A DNA stretch of 64,000 nucleotides from Caenorhabditis remanei (taxonomy: Eukaryota > Nematoda > Chromadorea > Rhabditida > Rhabditidae). The translations under genes were made by a program, and so were the position numbers. A model generated the notes under the pieces. That model was given only the letters and a program-made list of their open reading frames with translations, was not told the origin of the DNA and searched no databases. Positions 61,715-64,000 of the stretch are shown in pieces. The DNA is taken from assembly GCF_010183535.1 (NCBI RefSeq), contig NC_071332.1, positions 7,564,001 through 7,628,000 of the forward strand, in the 5' to 3' direction. How positions within the stretch are numbered: position 1 is the stretch's first letter; every line of letters starts with the position of its first letter.

Positions 61715-62824
61715 CTGCAAACTAGTCAGTATTGTTACTTGTACCTTTATTCTTGTGACACGTGAATTCTTAGAAAAATACGTTGTAGTTTGTGTGTAGG
61801 GGCTAGGTTCAAAATTTCAAGCTTCAAAAAAAAAGAAGATCTGTTATAAAATATTGGGGAGAATTTTGTTCCAATGGAATCAAACCAAAAACTTTAGCTA
61901 TTAGATTAGAAGAAAGTAATAAAAGGAAATGTGGTCTTCGAGGACATAGAAGAACAGAATCTTCTAATTTTCTCAAGTGGAACGACTAAAAATAGTTTGC
62001 AAATAGTTTTCAAAGTTCCACTTGGTTTATTCTTTTCAGATCATAGGAATAGAACTCAAAACAATTATTCAAAAGAGTCAACCGTTACCACAAAGTTTCA
62101 TAAAGGGTATTCTAGAAACTGGATAACGCCCAGGAGCACATGTTCGAAGTTTTATAGAATTTTCAGTTTTCACTGAAAACCATTGTCAAAAAACTGCTGA
62201 ATCAATCAACGCTGTGTCTGAATCAGAGATGAAGAGAAATGAACACGCCGAAAAGAAAATCAAAAAATGAAATTATCCAAAAAAAAGTGCATCAGGTCTG
62301 AAAAATGTTCTTGCGTGTCAGATAATTTTTAGATTTTCTTTTTGATTCAGAGTAAGCGGCCATGAAGAAGAAAAAGAGAAATGAAAAGAAGAAGGAACAT
62401 CTAGATGATATTTGAGTTGACGTGATTGATCAGTAGGTCATAATCAAGCAGACTGTGAATCCCTGGAGAATCAACATTCCATAATTCAAAGCGAAATATC
62501 AAAAAATTAAACGGAAAACAACGAAATAGTAGAAAGAATGAAGGTTGCTTCAATTCTATAGATCAGACCTCGTTGTCTGGGAGGCCTAATTGAAGACGTA
62601 ACTAGATCAAAACGCTTGGTAATAAGTTCCCTCTCCACGCAAATATGAATCTGACTCATGATTGATGAATGAAAAAATTGAAATTTATTTAGGAGTTTTC
62701 GTGTTTCAGTTATACAAAATCAAACAATCAATTCAGAAAAATAAAGACCTGTTCCAGGAAACTCATTCGGAAGCAAGCATTTTTTGAATTTTCCGAGAAT
62801 GCCCTGATGATGCCAACGCTCTAA

Positions 62825-63046
62825 TCAAAGCCTTTTCAAGTTGAATCCCAAAAAAAGTTTGAAAAGATATTTGAAAAAAGAGAACAAATCAGCTCCAGAA
62901 TTATTTTCTTCCTTGTCTTTGTGTCTGTGTTCCTCTGGTTTGACGACGGTCAGCATAATCAAATTGGTAACTTGAAAAACGACTCGCACAGCTGATTGAT
63001 CAGAAGTGATATCAGGAACACTGAAAAATGAGACATGGTAAGTCAA
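62825..63046 (-). pseudogene. orphan coding fragment, duplicate B
   Basis: Sister of the fragment at 57550-57864, sharing PDITSDQSAV, NLIML and EENNSGADLFSF. Length and frame are kept over about 55 codons, then the ends diverge. Confidence 0.35.
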
Positions 63047-63925
63047 ATTGAATTTAAATTTAACCTGTTGACAGGTTTCATACCATGTCTTACTACTTTA
63101 GTCCACCCAGCAGTTTTATGTGTTTTGATCTATCCTGGTCTGCAGTACATGATCATTTTTCTGATCCATACTCATTAATCATAGCAAATTACACCTGCCT
63201 TTTTAGTTCCTAGTTCTACATCCTTCATCTTTTGTCAAAAAGAATTGCGGCCATCGAGTTGACATTCGATTCGTAACTCCCATAAATGTCGCCGATAGAC
63301 TCGGAAGCTCCATCTCGTTTCCGTCTCGAGCCCCCGCTGATACTTTACTCAGTTTCTTGTTTATTGCACTTTCAGAAAGCGGCTCATCCCTCCCCTCTTT
63401 TTTTCTATCCCTCCAGTTTCCATATCTTTCGTCCAGAGTTTATGGCGCTCGTTTTGGGGGTCCTCCGCCAACGGAAAAATGGGTGAGTGGTGGGGCCGGG
63501 AGCACTGCAAAGTGACATACACGCTCCCAGAATTTCAATTGTCTTCTCTTCTTTTTGCTGTTGCATGGCAAAAGAAGTAGAAGAAATACGGCTCCATGGA
63601 GTAAAAAGGAATAGAGAAGGGAGAAAAGAAAGGAAGCCCGTATTTTGACAAATGTGCGTTCGTTTGTCAAAAAGTTCCTTTTTACGAAAATTTGCACTCT
63701 TTCTTCTTTTTGTTGTCAGTTTTTTGAGTTGGGTCAAGAGCTTGGGGTTTCCTGACATAATAAATGCATGAAGTTCGTTTGCTGAGCTGTGTTCATTAAT
63801 TCTTAATTTTCTTGTTTTTCGAAAAAGCTGGCTCTCGCAGGAAGTGGTAAACATCAAGTTTCTGGAAGACTGTTTTCTGGTTTCTCAATTTTTGTCAAAG
63901 AGATCTTGACTGAAAAAAGAGTTTT

Positions 63926-63972
63926 CTTAAAATTTCCAGTAAATCTAGATTAGATTTACTGGAAATTTTAAG
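63926..63972. repeat. perfect 22-bp inverted repeat
   Basis: Arms 63926-63947 and 63951-63972 are exact reverse complements with GAT between them. AT-rich, next to no recognised gene. A hairpin RNA, a small palindromic element or the end of a repeat are all possible. Confidence 0.7.
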
Positions 63973-64000
63973 CTTTATGCTTTTTCAGCTGTTATTTTTG

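Larger units (their letters stand above)
61715..64000. other. right-hand end, duplicated non-coding DNA and unique sequence
   Basis: 61.8-63.06 kb is related to 57.0-57.9 kb, with two stretches (about 62005-62210 and 62308-62585) absent from the other copy. 63.06-64.0 kb is unique; a C/T-rich block at about 63320-63480 may be a promoter of a gene beyond the window. Confidence 0.4.

Noticed and set aside
1..64000. CRISPR arrays, prophage or bacterial operons
   Set aside because: The window is eukaryotic, with introns in almost every gene; no regularly spaced direct repeats were found.

Overview
The window is nuclear DNA from a Caenorhabditis nematode that is close to, but not, C. elegans. Evidence: 40-60 nt introns bounded by GT and TTTTCAG, likely trans-splice acceptors just upstream of several ATGs, AT-rich intergenic DNA, expanded serpentine receptors, and recognisable worm proteins (SNB-1, syntaxin-18, PMP-5, EGL-46, MTL-1, DLST-1, SNA-1). 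From memory these lie in the C. elegans chromosome V clones T10H9, K11G9 and W02F12, so the window looks like a conserved syntenic block. Exon coordinates were worked out by hand from splice signals and reading-frame continuity.

Layout. 1-5.6 kb: a tentative small ORF (-), a 7TM receptor (+) and a secreted EF-hand protein (+). 5.6-8.1 kb: two SNARE genes on the minus strand, syx-18 (ER/Golgi Q-SNARE) downstream of snb-1 (synaptic R-SNARE). 8.1-12.8 kb: a long non-coding stretch upstream of snb-1. 12.8-15.5 kb: pmp-5 (-), an ABCD half-transporter of 12 exons with a miRNA-like hairpin in intron 1. 17.3-26.3 kb: four tandem type-B carboxylesterases (+), all starting MGG(F/H/Y)LSH. 26.9-28.8 kb: egl-46 (-) with a long upstream region. 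32.6-34.5 kb: an SLC17-like MFS transporter (-). 36.1-37.9 kb: mtl-1 (-) and upstream of it a 44-residue metallothionein-like gene (-) with the same 16-nt first exon. 38.3-39.9 kb: an alkaline ceramidase (-). 43.5-43.9 kb: a decayed coding relic (-). 44.2-45.5 kb: a PP2A B''-like protein (-). 45.9-47.4 kb: a DEDDh exonuclease (-). 47.8-49.6 kb: dlst-1 (-), the E2 subunit of 2-oxoglutarate dehydrogenase. 50.0-50.8 kb: an SNA-1-like spliced-leader snRNP protein (-). 52-64 kb: a serpentine-receptor cluster (-) shaped by tandem duplication; one receptor copy is split by a 1.5-kb repeat insertion with a tRNA-like segment.

Themes. The two SNAREs are neighbouring trafficking genes. The esterases and metallothioneins are detoxification-type families that have expanded locally. 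mtl-1 carries DAF-16- and GATA-type sites upstream, and the fourth esterase has a GATA-type site just before its ATG, which fits intestinal or stress expression. The best candidates for undescribed biology are the short metallothionein-like gene, the shared N-myristoylation-type start of the esterases, the hairpin in pmp-5 intron 1, and the repeat insertion in the receptor cluster.
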